Of a stretch of DNA of 64,000 nt, positions 46,100 to 55,689 are shown one piece after another. The stretch lies in NCBI GenBank assembly GCA_963989385.1, contig OZ022501.1:98502979-98566978 (forward strand). Direction: 5' to 3'. The translations under genes were made by a program, and so were the position numbers. The notes below the pieces were generated by a model that was given only the letters and a program-made list of their open reading frames with translations, made no database searches and had not been told where the DNA came from. Origin of the DNA: Ctena decussata. Its lineage: Eukaryota > Mollusca > Bivalvia > Lucinida > Lucinidae. Each line of letters opens with the position of its first letter. The stretch's first letter is position 1.

Positions 46100-48215
46100 T
46101 TTCCAAGGTCACAAAAGGTCTTAGAATTTTTGCGTTAACGTTGGCATGGGCGTCACAAGTTTTTTAAGTACGCCTTTGCGAAGGCAAAGGGGAGCTTATG
46201 CTTTACCCCCGGCGTCGTACTCCAAGTATGAGTAAGTGTTTGCGTCAGCGTCCTCGTTGGCGTCTGTGATCAGGTTAACCAATGTTAAGAATTGCGTTTA
46301 ACTCGATGTTAAACTCTGTATCTTACAAACTACAGTAGCTATGATCATCATACTTGGTGCATATATACATCCATATGACTACAGCAGCTGCATTACACAA
46401 TTGTATGTCCTTGACCTATATGTCAAGGTTGACTGACTTTGTTGTTTGGCACTGCTTTTAAGGCAATATGTTTAGTTTTGAAGATACCTTTGAGACGAGA
46501 GAGTTGATATTTGATTAAGGTCAAGAATACGTAAATGGCACATACATAGAATTTTTTTAAATTTTGCACAGGAGTGCATTTTCATGTGTTACATCGAATT
46601 GTGCAATAAAAAAGATAGGTCACCGAGTTCGTTTAGTCGCTAGATCAGATTGAAAAACATGAAATTTTGAGGCCGTTTCCATTGACGGCAATGGGAATGC
46701 GATGAAAAAACTAAGATTTTAAAATTTAAACGTACACAGCTTGTTTACCACTACATAGATTTTTTTCAAAAACTGATATTTTATGTCACAGGATCTGTCG
46801 ACTAAAATGAGATGAAAAAAGTCCTTGACTACCGAGTTCGTTTTTGAAGTAGCGCTTGATAAGCAAGCATAGGTATGTATAAATTTACGCCATTCCGCGA
46901 CGTCATTCATAAGCGACGTTGCAGCCGTTTACTGGCGACGTTATAAGACATGCTAAGACTGTTATGAGAATACGGAAAGATGAAGACTAATAGGGTTCTC
47001 ATGATAAATACCTTAAGCTTCGTTCACACGGGCAAAGTTTCTGTGACAAAGTAGGTGTGGAAAAGAAATATTTGCTCGTGTGAATGAAAAAATATGCCAC
47101 ATTTTCATTGCCAAATTTATATGGTAAACAAACAAAATTAGTCTGTGGAACAGAAAATTTGCCATAGAATATGTAACAAGGAAACTAGCTATGGAGATAA
47201 TCACTGAAAACTTTGCTCATAATCAAATGGGTTTGATTTTGAACGAAGTAAATTTAACAAAGAAAATGTGGCATGGTTAACCGTGCACTCGGTTATTTGT
47301 CCAGGTAGCCTTGACGACTAATGTTCGATCTTGTGAACACAGCAGCAAATATTTCCTTGCCAAAGCTTATTTGACAAAGATTCCATCCCACATTTTTCTT
47401 TAACAAATATTTTGCTCCGTGTTAACGCAAAATGTTTGGCAAACTTTCTTTGTTAAAGATTCTGTGGCAAAGAAACTTTGGTGGCGTGAAAGTGAAAGAA
47501 TTTATTCTTCAGACTCTCGTAAACAAAAATTAGCAAAAAATTGCAAGCACACTTCTAACAGTAATATGGTTACTGCAGCCGACACGACTGAGCCGCACAT
47601 AAAAAAACTGCGTTACCCTGAATCACAAAATTCGCCGTGCCATAATAAAATGGGTTCTTTGGGGCATATACGGTCAGCAGAAGCTCAGATCAGTGTGCGC
47701 ACCCGCCCAACCTGACCAGAGCCTTTGGTGTCCTCTGGTACAATGATTCCGTGAAGCGAGATTTATTAATCTGTGCGTATGCGCAGGCTGATCTGTGTGC
47801 ATGAATCATATTACTGGCGACTCGTGTTCTGTCAGTGTCTCTCATGGTAGTCAGATAAAATTGACTTTTGGACAGTATTTCAGTCATATCGAGATGATGG
47901 TAAGTTACAAGATCCTTCCAAATCCACATCGACGGGATAGGTAAGGGTAAAGACTTCTTGTAGCGTAGTGGCCGTAGGGGCGTTATGAGTAAGAGGCCCG
48001 CTATATCTTTGGCAACGGCATGCAACAAGTGGAAAAAATATTGTATCATTCTTATTTTGTAATCAAAATAAAATTTTTGATGTCCAGAAAGGACATGTGT
48101 ATTAAATCGCAAAAATCGGCATAATGATAAATATTACATTCCGATCCCATAAAACTCTAAAATCAGCTGGCATACGTTTACTTGGTTTATTAATTATTTC
48201 GGATGCGCAATCCCA
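46100..48215. other. Gene-free stretch with repeats
   Basis: 46160-46620 carries a dispersed element with CGCCTTTGCGAAGGCAAAGG and a GTCAGCGTCCTCGTTGGCGT stretch. The MITE relative and a MITE/SINE fragment (47640-47900) follow. No gene supported. Confidence 0.6.
47020..47500. repeat. Degenerate relative of the 21962-22384 MITE
   Basis: GTTCACACGGGCAAAGTTTC near the left and AAAGAAACTTTGGTGGCGTG near the right, with inner TTTGCTCGTGTGAAT, TTTGCTCCGTGTTAACGC and TTTAACAAAGAAAATGTGGCA motifs. The ends are diverged. Confidence 0.65.
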
Positions 48216-48480
48216 CCGGCGCCGTGGACGTTCGGTTATGACGCAGACGGTTGCAGGTTCAAATCCGGATTCGGCCAGCTAGCGACTGGAAAAGTCTTTT
48301 TGTCAAGCCAGCAGTAGGGGGGCCTAAACGGGTAGCTTTTTCAAATCAGGGAAGGATAACGCAGCGTAAGGAGAAAAATGGGCTCCGCCTTTCATATGTA
48401 TGTCTGAAAAGTCGTGTGAGCCCTGAAAGCAGGGAGGGAACATGTATTCCGGCCAGCCTTAAAATGTTACACACATGAAA
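48215..48480 (+). mobile_element. tRNA-derived SINE (family 1)
   Basis: Contains GGCGCCGTGGACG, a good B box (GGTTCAAATCC, 48257-48267), then CAGCAGTAGGGGGGCC, GGGTAGCTTTTTCAAATCAG and GGAAGGATAACGCAGCG, matching the 9984 copy. Confidence 0.75.
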
Positions 48481-48495
48481 CTCTGTCATTCTGTC

Positions 48496-48660
48496 CTCTC
48501 TCTCTCTCTCTCTCTCTCGTTAATTTTGTGAACTTATGTTAATGAAATACTTCAAATAAAAAGAACATTGCAATATCAGCAGATAGCTTGAATAAACAAT
48601 GACAACAACTCCGTTTTCCCCATGTTTGACGTTTGGTTTGGTTTGGTTTGGTTTGGTTCA
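48496..48660 (+). repeat. (CT)n and (TTTGG)n simple repeats
   Basis: CT dinucleotides at 48496-48519 and TTTGG pentamers at 48630-48657. Confidence 0.93.
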
Positions 48661-49516
48661 AGGCCATAATTAGCCTTGCTGTCTCACTTGTATAAACTAC
48701 TATAAGTAAAGTCAAATTAATGACTCACAGTATAATCCTGAAATAGAACGCATATATATTAATTTAGTCACAGATAATAAATCATGCATATGCATGCATA
48801 TAAATCCTGTAAAGAATAGGCAGCAGTTAGTAATTTTTTTTTTCAATATTTCAATTTTTATACACATTTATATGAAATTTGATGTATGGGCCCATTTATT
48901 TGTCTGGAGTACTCAGTTTTCCCTTAACAACATGAAACCATCTATATCAAAATCCTAAGTGTGGCCGGTTCGACCATTACTCAGCACATTGCATTAAGAT
49001 TGGCAAAACATGACAAAATCAAAAATTGAACATAACATGGCACACTCATACAATGTAAAAAAGATGGATTTTTCAACATGGAAACTTGTACATCATACCA
49101 ATATATCATGTGTAGCCGAAACAGCCACTTCTAATATATTTCATGAAAATCAACAAGCTTTTATTCAACATGGAGCAAACATGATACGCATTCATATTCC
49201 TCAATCAGATGAATTTGCTTTTCCTATAAGTGAGAGTAAAGTCTGTGATACCCGTGAATGATGAGAACCAAAAAGCTCTTCGCAGGCCCAACCTTACGTT
49301 GACAGCATTGAATCGCAATTGGTTTCATGCCTATAATCAATGGTTATGGCCAACCACAGACCTTACATTCTTAGAATTTAAATGTTGCAAGCAACCTTGG
49401 TTGGAATAACACAACCTCATGCTCCAGCAACAACGCTGCCGCCCTTCCCGCTGTACGGACAGTCCACACTCGCAGGGAAGAGCAACAACGTCATGGTGAA
49501 CTGTTTATTCTGTTAC

Positions 49517-49539
49517 AGTTAGGCTATCATGTCCTAACT
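49517..49539 (-). other. Stem-loop in LINE 3' UTR
   Basis: AGTTAGG and CCTAACT form a 7-bp stem with a 9-nt loop about 165 nt past the ORF2 stop. Some LINEs use a 3' stem-loop as the RT recognition site. Only the pairing is seen here. Confidence 0.35.
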
Positions 49540-49700
49540 GACTGTAAAATAATCATCCTACGAGTGTTGCTTCATTCCTCGGTTAGATGCGTTTGTGCCT
49601 CCCACCGGCCAGAATAAAGTCAACAAAACACATGTAATCTAACAAGATTAATGACATGAGTATGAAGTATTTTCTCCATTCAATACAGCCCAATTCTGCA

Positions 49701-52700
49701 CTAAAACCTCTTTGTTTGGGAAATGTATATGTCCAGCTGATCCCATATCAGTGGACGTATGTCTTTTAAATCTTCATCATCTGTTACTGACAGAAGTATT
49801 TCCGTGCCAAAGTTTGCAATACCACAGCTTAGGAGCAGAGATTGTCTCAATGTCTCCCTTGGCACACTATAGTTTGGGCATTCAAGTAGAAAATGTTGCA
49901 CATCTTCTATAGCTCCACATTCACATGTTGGGCTATCAGATATCCCAACTTTATTTTGGTATTCTTTCAATTTACAGTACCCACTTTGGAGCTGCAGTAC
50001 AACTCTCTGATTCTTTAGCTTGTCAAACTCAATTCTGTTGAGCTTTACAGCAGGTCTGTGTGTAAACAGTTGCCTTCCTTTTTCTGACACTTCCCACCTT
50101 CGTTGCCATTTGATGTTAACTGACTCTCTGGCTGCTGATTTGACATCAGACTGACTTGCAACCCCTATGTCACCCGTCATTTCTTCTGCCTCTTTTGCAG
50201 CCTCCTTGGCAAGCCTATCTGCGATCTCATTTCCTCTTATGTTTGCGTGACCAGGACTCCACTGGATTTTTACCTGTGTACCATCCTTTTCAAGAATATT
50301 AAGAGACTGTTGAATGTCCATAGCAGTTTTCTTATAACTTTTATTATCCCAACCAAGCTGTAGGATTCCAACTGCAGACTGGCTGTCACAAAATATAAGG
50401 ACAGTACCAATATCACGTACTTTCTTTTCCTCAATGAGGAAATTGAGGGTTATTTGGATAGCAACAAGCTCACCAAGGAGAATAGAAGCCAATTTTGAAA
50501 CAGGCTGTTTCAATTCTATTTCATCATTGTTGGGAAGAAAGACGCATGCACCTGCACCACATGGGCCTGGGTTGCCTCTACAAGACCCATCTGTAAAGGC
50601 TATCACTGTTTGTACTTTCGTGTTATCTTTTATCAGGTTTTCTACAACATTCCTTGATTCTGCCTCCTGAGCACTTGTTCTGTTTTTAGAAGATCCTAGA
50701 TTAGACCAATACTCTGGTCTTCTCAAGGAAGGCTGCAAGTATTCAAGGTAGCTCATTTCCGGCTCAATAGCATTTAGATTCAGGTTTGTTGATGAAGTCA
50801 TGTCCGAGATTTGTTGCAATATTTTACCCATTGGAGTAAGAACTTTTTCTCTAGGCTGCTCCTCCACTGATACTTGACAAGAAAGGAGACACTGTTTAAT
50901 TGGCTCTGTGTTTGCTTTGGCCATTATTTTAGTGCATTCTCTTATGGCAAGTTCCTCTCTCCTCAAGTCCAGTGGTAGAACGCCTGCCTGCACTTCTAGT
51001 GCTTCACAGCTTGCAGTGCTTGGACAGCCAAGGCATAGTGCTAGGCCCTTTCTTTGAATCTTTTCAAGCTTGTCACACACTCCTACTTGCCAGACTGAAG
51101 CAGCATACTCCAAATGGGGTACAACCAAACTTTTATATAGTTTGATCATGTTTGCCGGGTTAATTTTTTCTGTTTTTCCAACCATCATTAACGCTCCAAG
51201 AGCTTTTGATGCTCTTTTTTCTACAGCCTCAATATGAGACTGGAAGGTTAGTTTCTTATCCAGGATAACTCCAAGAAGCTTTACCTCATCTGCACATTTC
51301 AGAGCTTTACCTTGCAGTTCAACTATAGGAACAGTATGATTTGGGTCTCTTGTAAACAGAACATACTCAGTCTTTCCCGTATTCAACTCCATTCTCCATT
51401 TGTACATCCAGGCAGAGATATTTTGTAGGTCCTTTTTCATGCTAAGTGCTAACTCAGGGGGATTATCTCCACTTATCCAGACTGTGCCATCATCAGCAAA
51501 CTTTACCTTCTCACCATCCACACCATTACACATATCATTCAAGAAAATAGAGAACAGGAGAGGGGATAGCACACTTCCTTGTGGCAGTCCTAAGTCAGTC
51601 CTGAAAGAATCTCCAGGTTTGTTCTTGAGAATACATGTAGCACTCCTATTATGGAGGAAGTCTGCAATCCAATTCCATACTATTCCAGTCACACCTTTCT
51701 CATGCAGCTTAACAAGTAGACCATCTCTCCAGACCGAGTCAAATGCTTTTTCCATGTCAATAAATGTGGCTAATGTAGCCTTTTGCTCGCTGAATCCTGA
51801 CAAGACATTCTGTGAGAACCTTAGCAAAGAATGAGTTGTTCCACGAAATTTTCTAAACCCATCTTGCTCTGAATCCAGTATTTTGTGATGTTCTGCAAAG
51901 GCATATAATCTGGCATGAATAATGCGTTCCATGCATTTTCCTAACACACTTGTAAGGCTTATCGGACGGTATGAGCTTCCAGTATAGTACGAGTCTTTAC
52001 CTGGTTTGGTTAAAAAATTCACATTCGCACTTTTCCATATGTCTGGCAGTTTTCCATCATTCCATGATTTTTGGAATAAAACTGTCACAGCCTTGAGAAG
52101 TGCATCATTTGATTTAATAAGCATGTCTGTGAATACCAAGTCTGGTCCAGGTGCTTTATCTCGTTTCAATCTTTGTATGGAAGCCTCAACTTCTTCATAC
52201 GTAATGGGCCTATTTAGAAATTCATCACCATCATTGGAATTCATTTCTTTGAGGTCATGCACTTTTTGTTCCACTCCTCTCCTAAAACTTTCATCAAAGC
52301 TCTCCCCTTCGATATGGGCACCTCCAAAGAATGTTTTCCGCAGGATTTCGCACTTACTGTTGTGGTCAAACACCACATCACCATTCTCATTGAACAATGG
52401 AAGTACATCCATGTCATCTTTCTTTCTATACGATGTTAACTTCTTAAATTCTTGCCACTTTTCTTTAGGATCCGTACATCTTTCAATTTTTTCACAGGTT
52501 AAACTTACCCATTCTGTTTTTGCTTTTTCACAAACTATTTCAAACTCTTCTTCACTTTCCTTTAACCGTTGTAAATTCCTTGGTGTTTTATTTTTTCTGA
52601 ATAGTTTTTTTGCTCTATTTAACACTGATTTCTTAATTTTCACATCTTCATTATACCATGGAGCCACAGTTCTCCTATTTGCACATTTTGATTTTCCTTT

Positions 52701-53558
52701 GGGAACACTTTCATCCATGCACTCTTGAAATACTCCTAAAAATGATTTACAATATTCTTCAATGCCCGAATTTCTATCTCTGTTAACATCCTCCATCCAC
52801 TTATTGAATTTTTCACATGTCACTTTATCCCATTTTTCCCAGTCTGTCTTATGAATGTGGTACCGCTCAACTGTATCATATTCCTCATTTTCTCCACTCC
52901 CAAATTCCATTAAAATCCCAATGTGATCTGAGCGTACCAATTCATGAGTAAGTGTAATACATTTTGAAACACTCCTGTTCAAGTGCGGCTTAACAATAAA
53001 TAAGTCTATAACACTTTCAGAGTTTCTCCTAGTTTGAAGACCGTCATTTACACACACAAAATTGTCACTTATTATACACTTTTCTAATAATTCACCAGCA
53101 CAATTTTCATTTTTATTTCCCCATAGTTTGCTTTTTGCGTTGAGATCACCTGTTACAATGATATTCTTATAATGTGTGTTGCAGTTTTTGATAATTTCAA
53201 TCAAGCCTTTCATTTGTTCATTTTTTTCTGGAGGGATGTAGGCTGTGACTAAGAGAATTTCTTCTTGATCCTGCGATTTAACTATTGCACAAATTGCCTC
53301 AACATCATCTTTTTCAAATTCAGTTTTTCTCAAAACGACAAATTTGTCAGATCTTCTATTCAAAATTGCTACCCCTCCGTGCGCGTTTTGTTTTCTACGT
53401 CTTGACAAAATTTGCCAATTTTTGAAATGAACTTTTTCTGAATCTGATTCCCAAGTTTCAGTTAAGCATAAAATATCTAAATTATAATTATCTACCAAAT
53501 TTGAAATATCCTTTTTTGCAGTTTTGAATGATTGACAATTTAAGGATAAAAATTTCAT
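49701..53558 (-). CDS. LINE ORF2: endonuclease, reverse transcriptase and RNase H polyprotein
   Basis: This is the replication protein of a non-LTR retrotransposon, about 1285 residues from an ATG. The N-terminal apurinic-type endonuclease (about 1-220) nicks target DNA and shows N7, E34 in TETW, GDLN near 138-140 and the SDH triad near 210-212. The reverse transcriptase (about 465-780) shows YRPISLTS, the DMEKAFDSVW catalytic Asp near 600, LPQGSVLSPLLF and FADDG near 686-690. RNase H (about 983-1120) shows TDGSCRGNPGP, the Glu in GELVAI, FCDSQSA and GHANIRGNEIAD, giving a complete D-E-D-H/D set. A C-terminal CxC-x7-H-x4-C motif lies near 1211-1226. RNase H placed after RT points to the I/Ingi/Nimb/Loa/R1 side of LINE diversity; the exact clade is not assigned. 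There is no stop or frameshift, so this could be a young, competent copy. It starts 12 nt after the ORF1 stop, in the same frame. Confidence 0.96.
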   Translation of the reverse strand: MKFLSLNCQSFKTAKKDISNLVDNYNLDILCLTETWESDSEKVHFKNWQILSRRRKQNAHGGVAILNRRSDKFVVLRKTEFEKDDVEAICAIVKSQDQEEILLVTAYIPPEKNEQMKGLIEIIKNCNTHYKNIIVTGDLNAKSKLWGNKNENCAGELLEKCIISDNFVCVNDGLQTRRNSESVIDLFIVKPHLNRSVSKCITLTHELVRSDHIGILMEFGSGENEEYDTVERYHIHKTDWEKWDKVTCEKFNKWMEDVNRDRNSGIEEYCKSFLGVFQECMDESVPKGKSKCANRRTVAPWYNEDVKIKKSVLNRAKKLFRKNKTPRNLQRLKESEEEFEIVCEKAKTEWVSLTCEKIERCTDPKEKWQEFKKLTSYRKKDDMDVLPLFNENGDVVFDHNSKCEILRKTFFGGAHIEGESFDESFRRGVEQKVHDLKEMNSNDGDEFLNRPITYEEVEASIQRLKRDKAPGPDLVFTDMLIKSNDALLKAVTVLFQKSWNDGKLPDIWKSANVNFLTKPGKDSYYTGSSYRPISLTSVLGKCMERIIHARLYAFAEHHKILDSEQDGFRKFRGTTHSLLRFSQNVLSGFSEQKATLATFIDMEKAFDSVWRDGLLVKLHEKGVTGIVWNWIADFLHNRSATCILKNKPGDSFRTDLGLPQGSVLSPLLFSIFLNDMCNGVDGEKVKFADDGTVWISGDNPPELALSMKKDLQNISAWMYKWRMELNTGKTEYVLFTRDPNHTVPIVELQGKALKCADEVKLLGVILDKKLTFQSHIEAVEKRASKALGALMMVGKTEKINPANMIKLYKSLVVPHLEYAASVWQVGVCDKLEKIQRKGLALCLGCPSTASCEALEVQAGVLPLDLRREELAIRECTKIMAKANTEPIKQCLLSCQVSVEEQPREKVLTPMGKILQQISDMTSSTNLNLNAIEPEMSYLEYLQPSLRRPEYWSNLGSSKNRTSAQEAESRNVVENLIKDNTKVQTVIAFTDGSCRGNPGPCGAGACVFLPNNDEIELKQPVSKLASILLGELVAIQITLNFLIEEKKVRDIGTVLIFCDSQSAVGILQLGWDNKSYKKTAMDIQQSLNILEKDGTQVKIQWSPGHANIRGNEIADRLAKEAAKEAEEMTGDIGVASQSDVKSAARESVNIKWQRRWEVSEKGRQLFTHRPAVKLNRIEFDKLKNQRVVLQLQSGYCKLKEYQNKVGISDSPTCECGAIEDVQHFLLECPNYSVPRETLRQSLLLSCGIANFGTEILLSVTDDEDLKDIRPLIWDQLDIYISQTKRF

Positions 53559-53570
53559 TTTTTTTTTCCC

Positions 53571-54695
53571 CTACAATAAATTATTGACCACCACTTTTGT
53601 ATATATATCCCTATATACTGGACACACTGATGAAGAAGCTAAATGTTCCCCACCACAATTGCAACACTTTATAGGCTTTCCACACTCCGAGGCTGAATGG
53701 GCCTCACCACACCTTTCACACCTTGTATTTGATCTACAATTTTTGTGTATATGCCCAAACCTCATGCAGTTGAAGCATCTAACAACCTTCTTGCACTTCT
53801 CTTTCTCTATAAATACCCTTCTGTTGTTAAATGTAAGAGAAAATTGCTTCTCAATAGCAGTCTCAAGCTGTTCAGCTGATTCAAACCTAACTTTTGCAAT
53901 GGACATTGGCTTTCCAGACTCCCTGTGATACTGCCTCTGCACTGAAACAGTATTCAAGCCCTCCTTATCTAAGAAGTTAGTTATATTTTTCTCAGAAAGA
54001 CGCGGGTCTATATTTCTGAGGTACCCAACTGTCTTTTTTCTCTTCCCAGTGGGCCTATGCACTGATTCTTTGGCACTGAAAAGCTCTTCAGGCCAATTTT
54101 CCTCTGCTTTGACTCTAGACTCAATGTCTTCAAATTGCAGAACAACGCCTCCCTGAGGCAATTTGTATGCAAAATCTACTCCTTTCACTTCTTTCTCCTT
54201 GATTTTTTCTTCAATTTTCTTGGATGAGCTTACCGAGTTATTGTCATCAATATTATCAATAACTAAAATCCTTTCTTTGTTTAATGATTCTTCAATTATT
54301 CTTGAAGATTCTGTACTATCCTGTCTTTGACAAACATTCAAATTACTACATAGAGATTCACTATTATCTAGCTTGATCCATGGAGAGTTTTTCAATACAC
54401 AGATTGCACAAGGGAAATAAATTTTGTGTTTTTCAATTTTCTCACAACTTACCGGGTCCAAGCATGCACACTCAAGATGCCACCAATTGTTACATACATC
54501 ACACTGTATCCATGGTTCTTTTTCAAACCGTTTAATAGGTGGACTAGCTTTCCTACATCCAACACACACACTTTTATCAGACTTCTCTATATATATTTTC
54601 GAACTTTCCGCTTTTGAAACAACTTCTACCTGTGAAGACGATTTACTTGCCTTTAATTGTTTGCGTTTAACTGAAATTCTACTGCTCCTTCTCAT
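53571..54695 (-). CDS. LINE ORF1: PHD finger and CCHC zinc-knuckle nucleic-acid-binding protein
   Basis: This is the 374-residue first ORF of the same LINE, with an ATG start. The N-terminus (1-40) is basic. Residues 44-99 form a C4HC3 PHD finger: C44/C47, C65/C68, H73/C76 and C96/C99, with the expected WWHLEC core. An acidic, serine-rich linker follows. An RRM-like or Gag-like region around 220-305 contains YLRNIDPRLSEKNI and AKVRFESAEQLETAI. Three zinc knuckles follow (CFNCMRFGHIHKNC, a CERC...H...C and a CNCGGEH...C), typical of LINE ORF1 proteins that coat the RNA. PHD fingers are known in ORF1 of CR1-like LINEs; pairing one with an RNase H-bearing ORF2 is less familiar to me. The PHD finger might read histone tails at target chromatin, which is inference. 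The ORF is intact. Confidence 0.93.
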   Translation of the reverse strand: MRRSSRISVKRKQLKASKSSSQVEVVSKAESSKIYIEKSDKSVCVGCRKASPPIKRFEKEPWIQCDVCNNWWHLECACLDPVSCEKIEKHKIYFPCAICVLKNSPWIKLDNSESLCSNLNVCQRQDSTESSRIIEESLNKERILVIDNIDDNNSVSSSKKIEEKIKEKEVKGVDFAYKLPQGGVVLQFEDIESRVKAEENWPEELFSAKESVHRPTGKRKKTVGYLRNIDPRLSEKNITNFLDKEGLNTVSVQRQYHRESGKPMSIAKVRFESAEQLETAIEKQFSLTFNNRRVFIEKEKCKKVVRCFNCMRFGHIHKNCRSNTRCERCGEAHSASECGKPIKCCNCGGEHLASSSVCPVYRDIYTKVVVNNLL

Positions 54696-55328
54696 TTTAC
54701 TTTATAGAATTGGTTTTGTTTGGGTTAGTTTTTTTATTTTCAGCATTTTAACTTTTGATAGCTGTTTAGTATTAAATAAATGAATAAATTACATAATAAT
54801 AACAGTGAATAATAAAATGAGTAATACAAATGTTGGAATAAATGTTATAATTTATTACTTTCCTACAGGAATCCTATAAAAATGATGCTACATGACTTGT
54901 TTACATTCCTTGACAACCGTAACTAGGAAGCCTAAATCACCATTTCTTACCAATCTACCTTCAGAGCTATAGTAAATAATAAAGACTACTTCTCTTTTAT
55001 GTTCTTTATCCTTGTTTTCATTCAATACTCCCTGGGCTGTGGATGTCCTTCACTTTTCAACTTGTTATTGTTTATGTTCACAGCTGATCATCACTTCCTG
55101 TTTGGGTCATCCACTTAATTTTAAAATTCTAAAGAAACCTCACACAAATTGTCCCTAATTTTGCTTCCCACAAATGAAACGAACTTGAACTTCACACAAT
55201 AGTCTAAATTCCCCCAAATAACACTAATAAAATCATTAAATTTAAATTTTTTGCTTCTGCTTTCAAATTTTCCAACTGCTCGTCATTCGGAACACCTCTC
55301 CCTTCTATACGTTATTATTGAATGTCCG

Positions 55329-55381
55329 ATGGGGCCGCCATATTAAAAATTACGCTGACTAGGAAGTATTTCGTGACGTAA
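55329..55381 (-). promoter_or_regulatory. Candidate LINE 5' promoter: YY1-like site and CRE-like site
   Basis: On the minus strand, the complement of GGCCGCCATATT (55333-55344) reads AATATGGCGGCC, a good YY1-type motif in sense orientation with ORF1, 0.64 kb upstream of its ATG. TGACGTAA (55374-55381) is a CRE-like half site. A YY1 site directs initiation in the 5' UTR of mammalian L1, so an analogous role is plausible but inferred. An unrelated host promoter is the alternative. Confidence 0.35.
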
Positions 55382-55689
55382 CGTCCTTCGCGACGCACGT
55401 AATTAATTGCGCCAGTCATTTACGTATTCTTGACCTTAAATAGCATATCTCTATGATTGCGGAAGCGGCTAAGCATCCATGCTGATTCCTGTGCCACTGA
55501 CCTTTATTCATAGCCCAGTGATTTTGTCTTATATTGCCACAACTGATGGATGGATTAACAAGATACCTGACATGATGGATCATTTTGACATTGCAAATGA
55601 CCTCATACTATTTATAGATCACTGTGACCTACATTTCATGGTTCAGTGATTGTGAGAATCAGGCAGGCTTTGTTGGTATGCACGATACT

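Larger units (their letters stand above)
49500..54760 (-). mobile_element. Apparently full-coding non-LTR retrotransposon (LINE)
   Basis: The two intact ORFs are in order 5'-ORF1-ORF2-3' on the minus strand and define an autonomous LINE. Outer boundaries are uncertain: I found no clear target duplication and no poly(A) tail. The 3' UTR continues below 49701 and contains a stem-loop at 49517-49539. The 5' UTR lies above 54695 and may reach about 55380, where YY1-like and CRE-like motifs occur. The coordinates given cover the coding core plus the sure part of the 3' UTR. Confidence 0.85.

Noticed and set aside
49010..49261. 83-codon ATG-started open frame downstream of the LINE
   Set aside because: No recognisable motif and AT-rich composition like its flanks, with no supporting context. 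Could be chance; not annotated as a gene.
52006..52728. 240-codon plus-strand open frame
   Set aside because: It is antisense to the conserved LINE ORF2 endonuclease-RT linker and resembles no protein; a shadow of the real frame.
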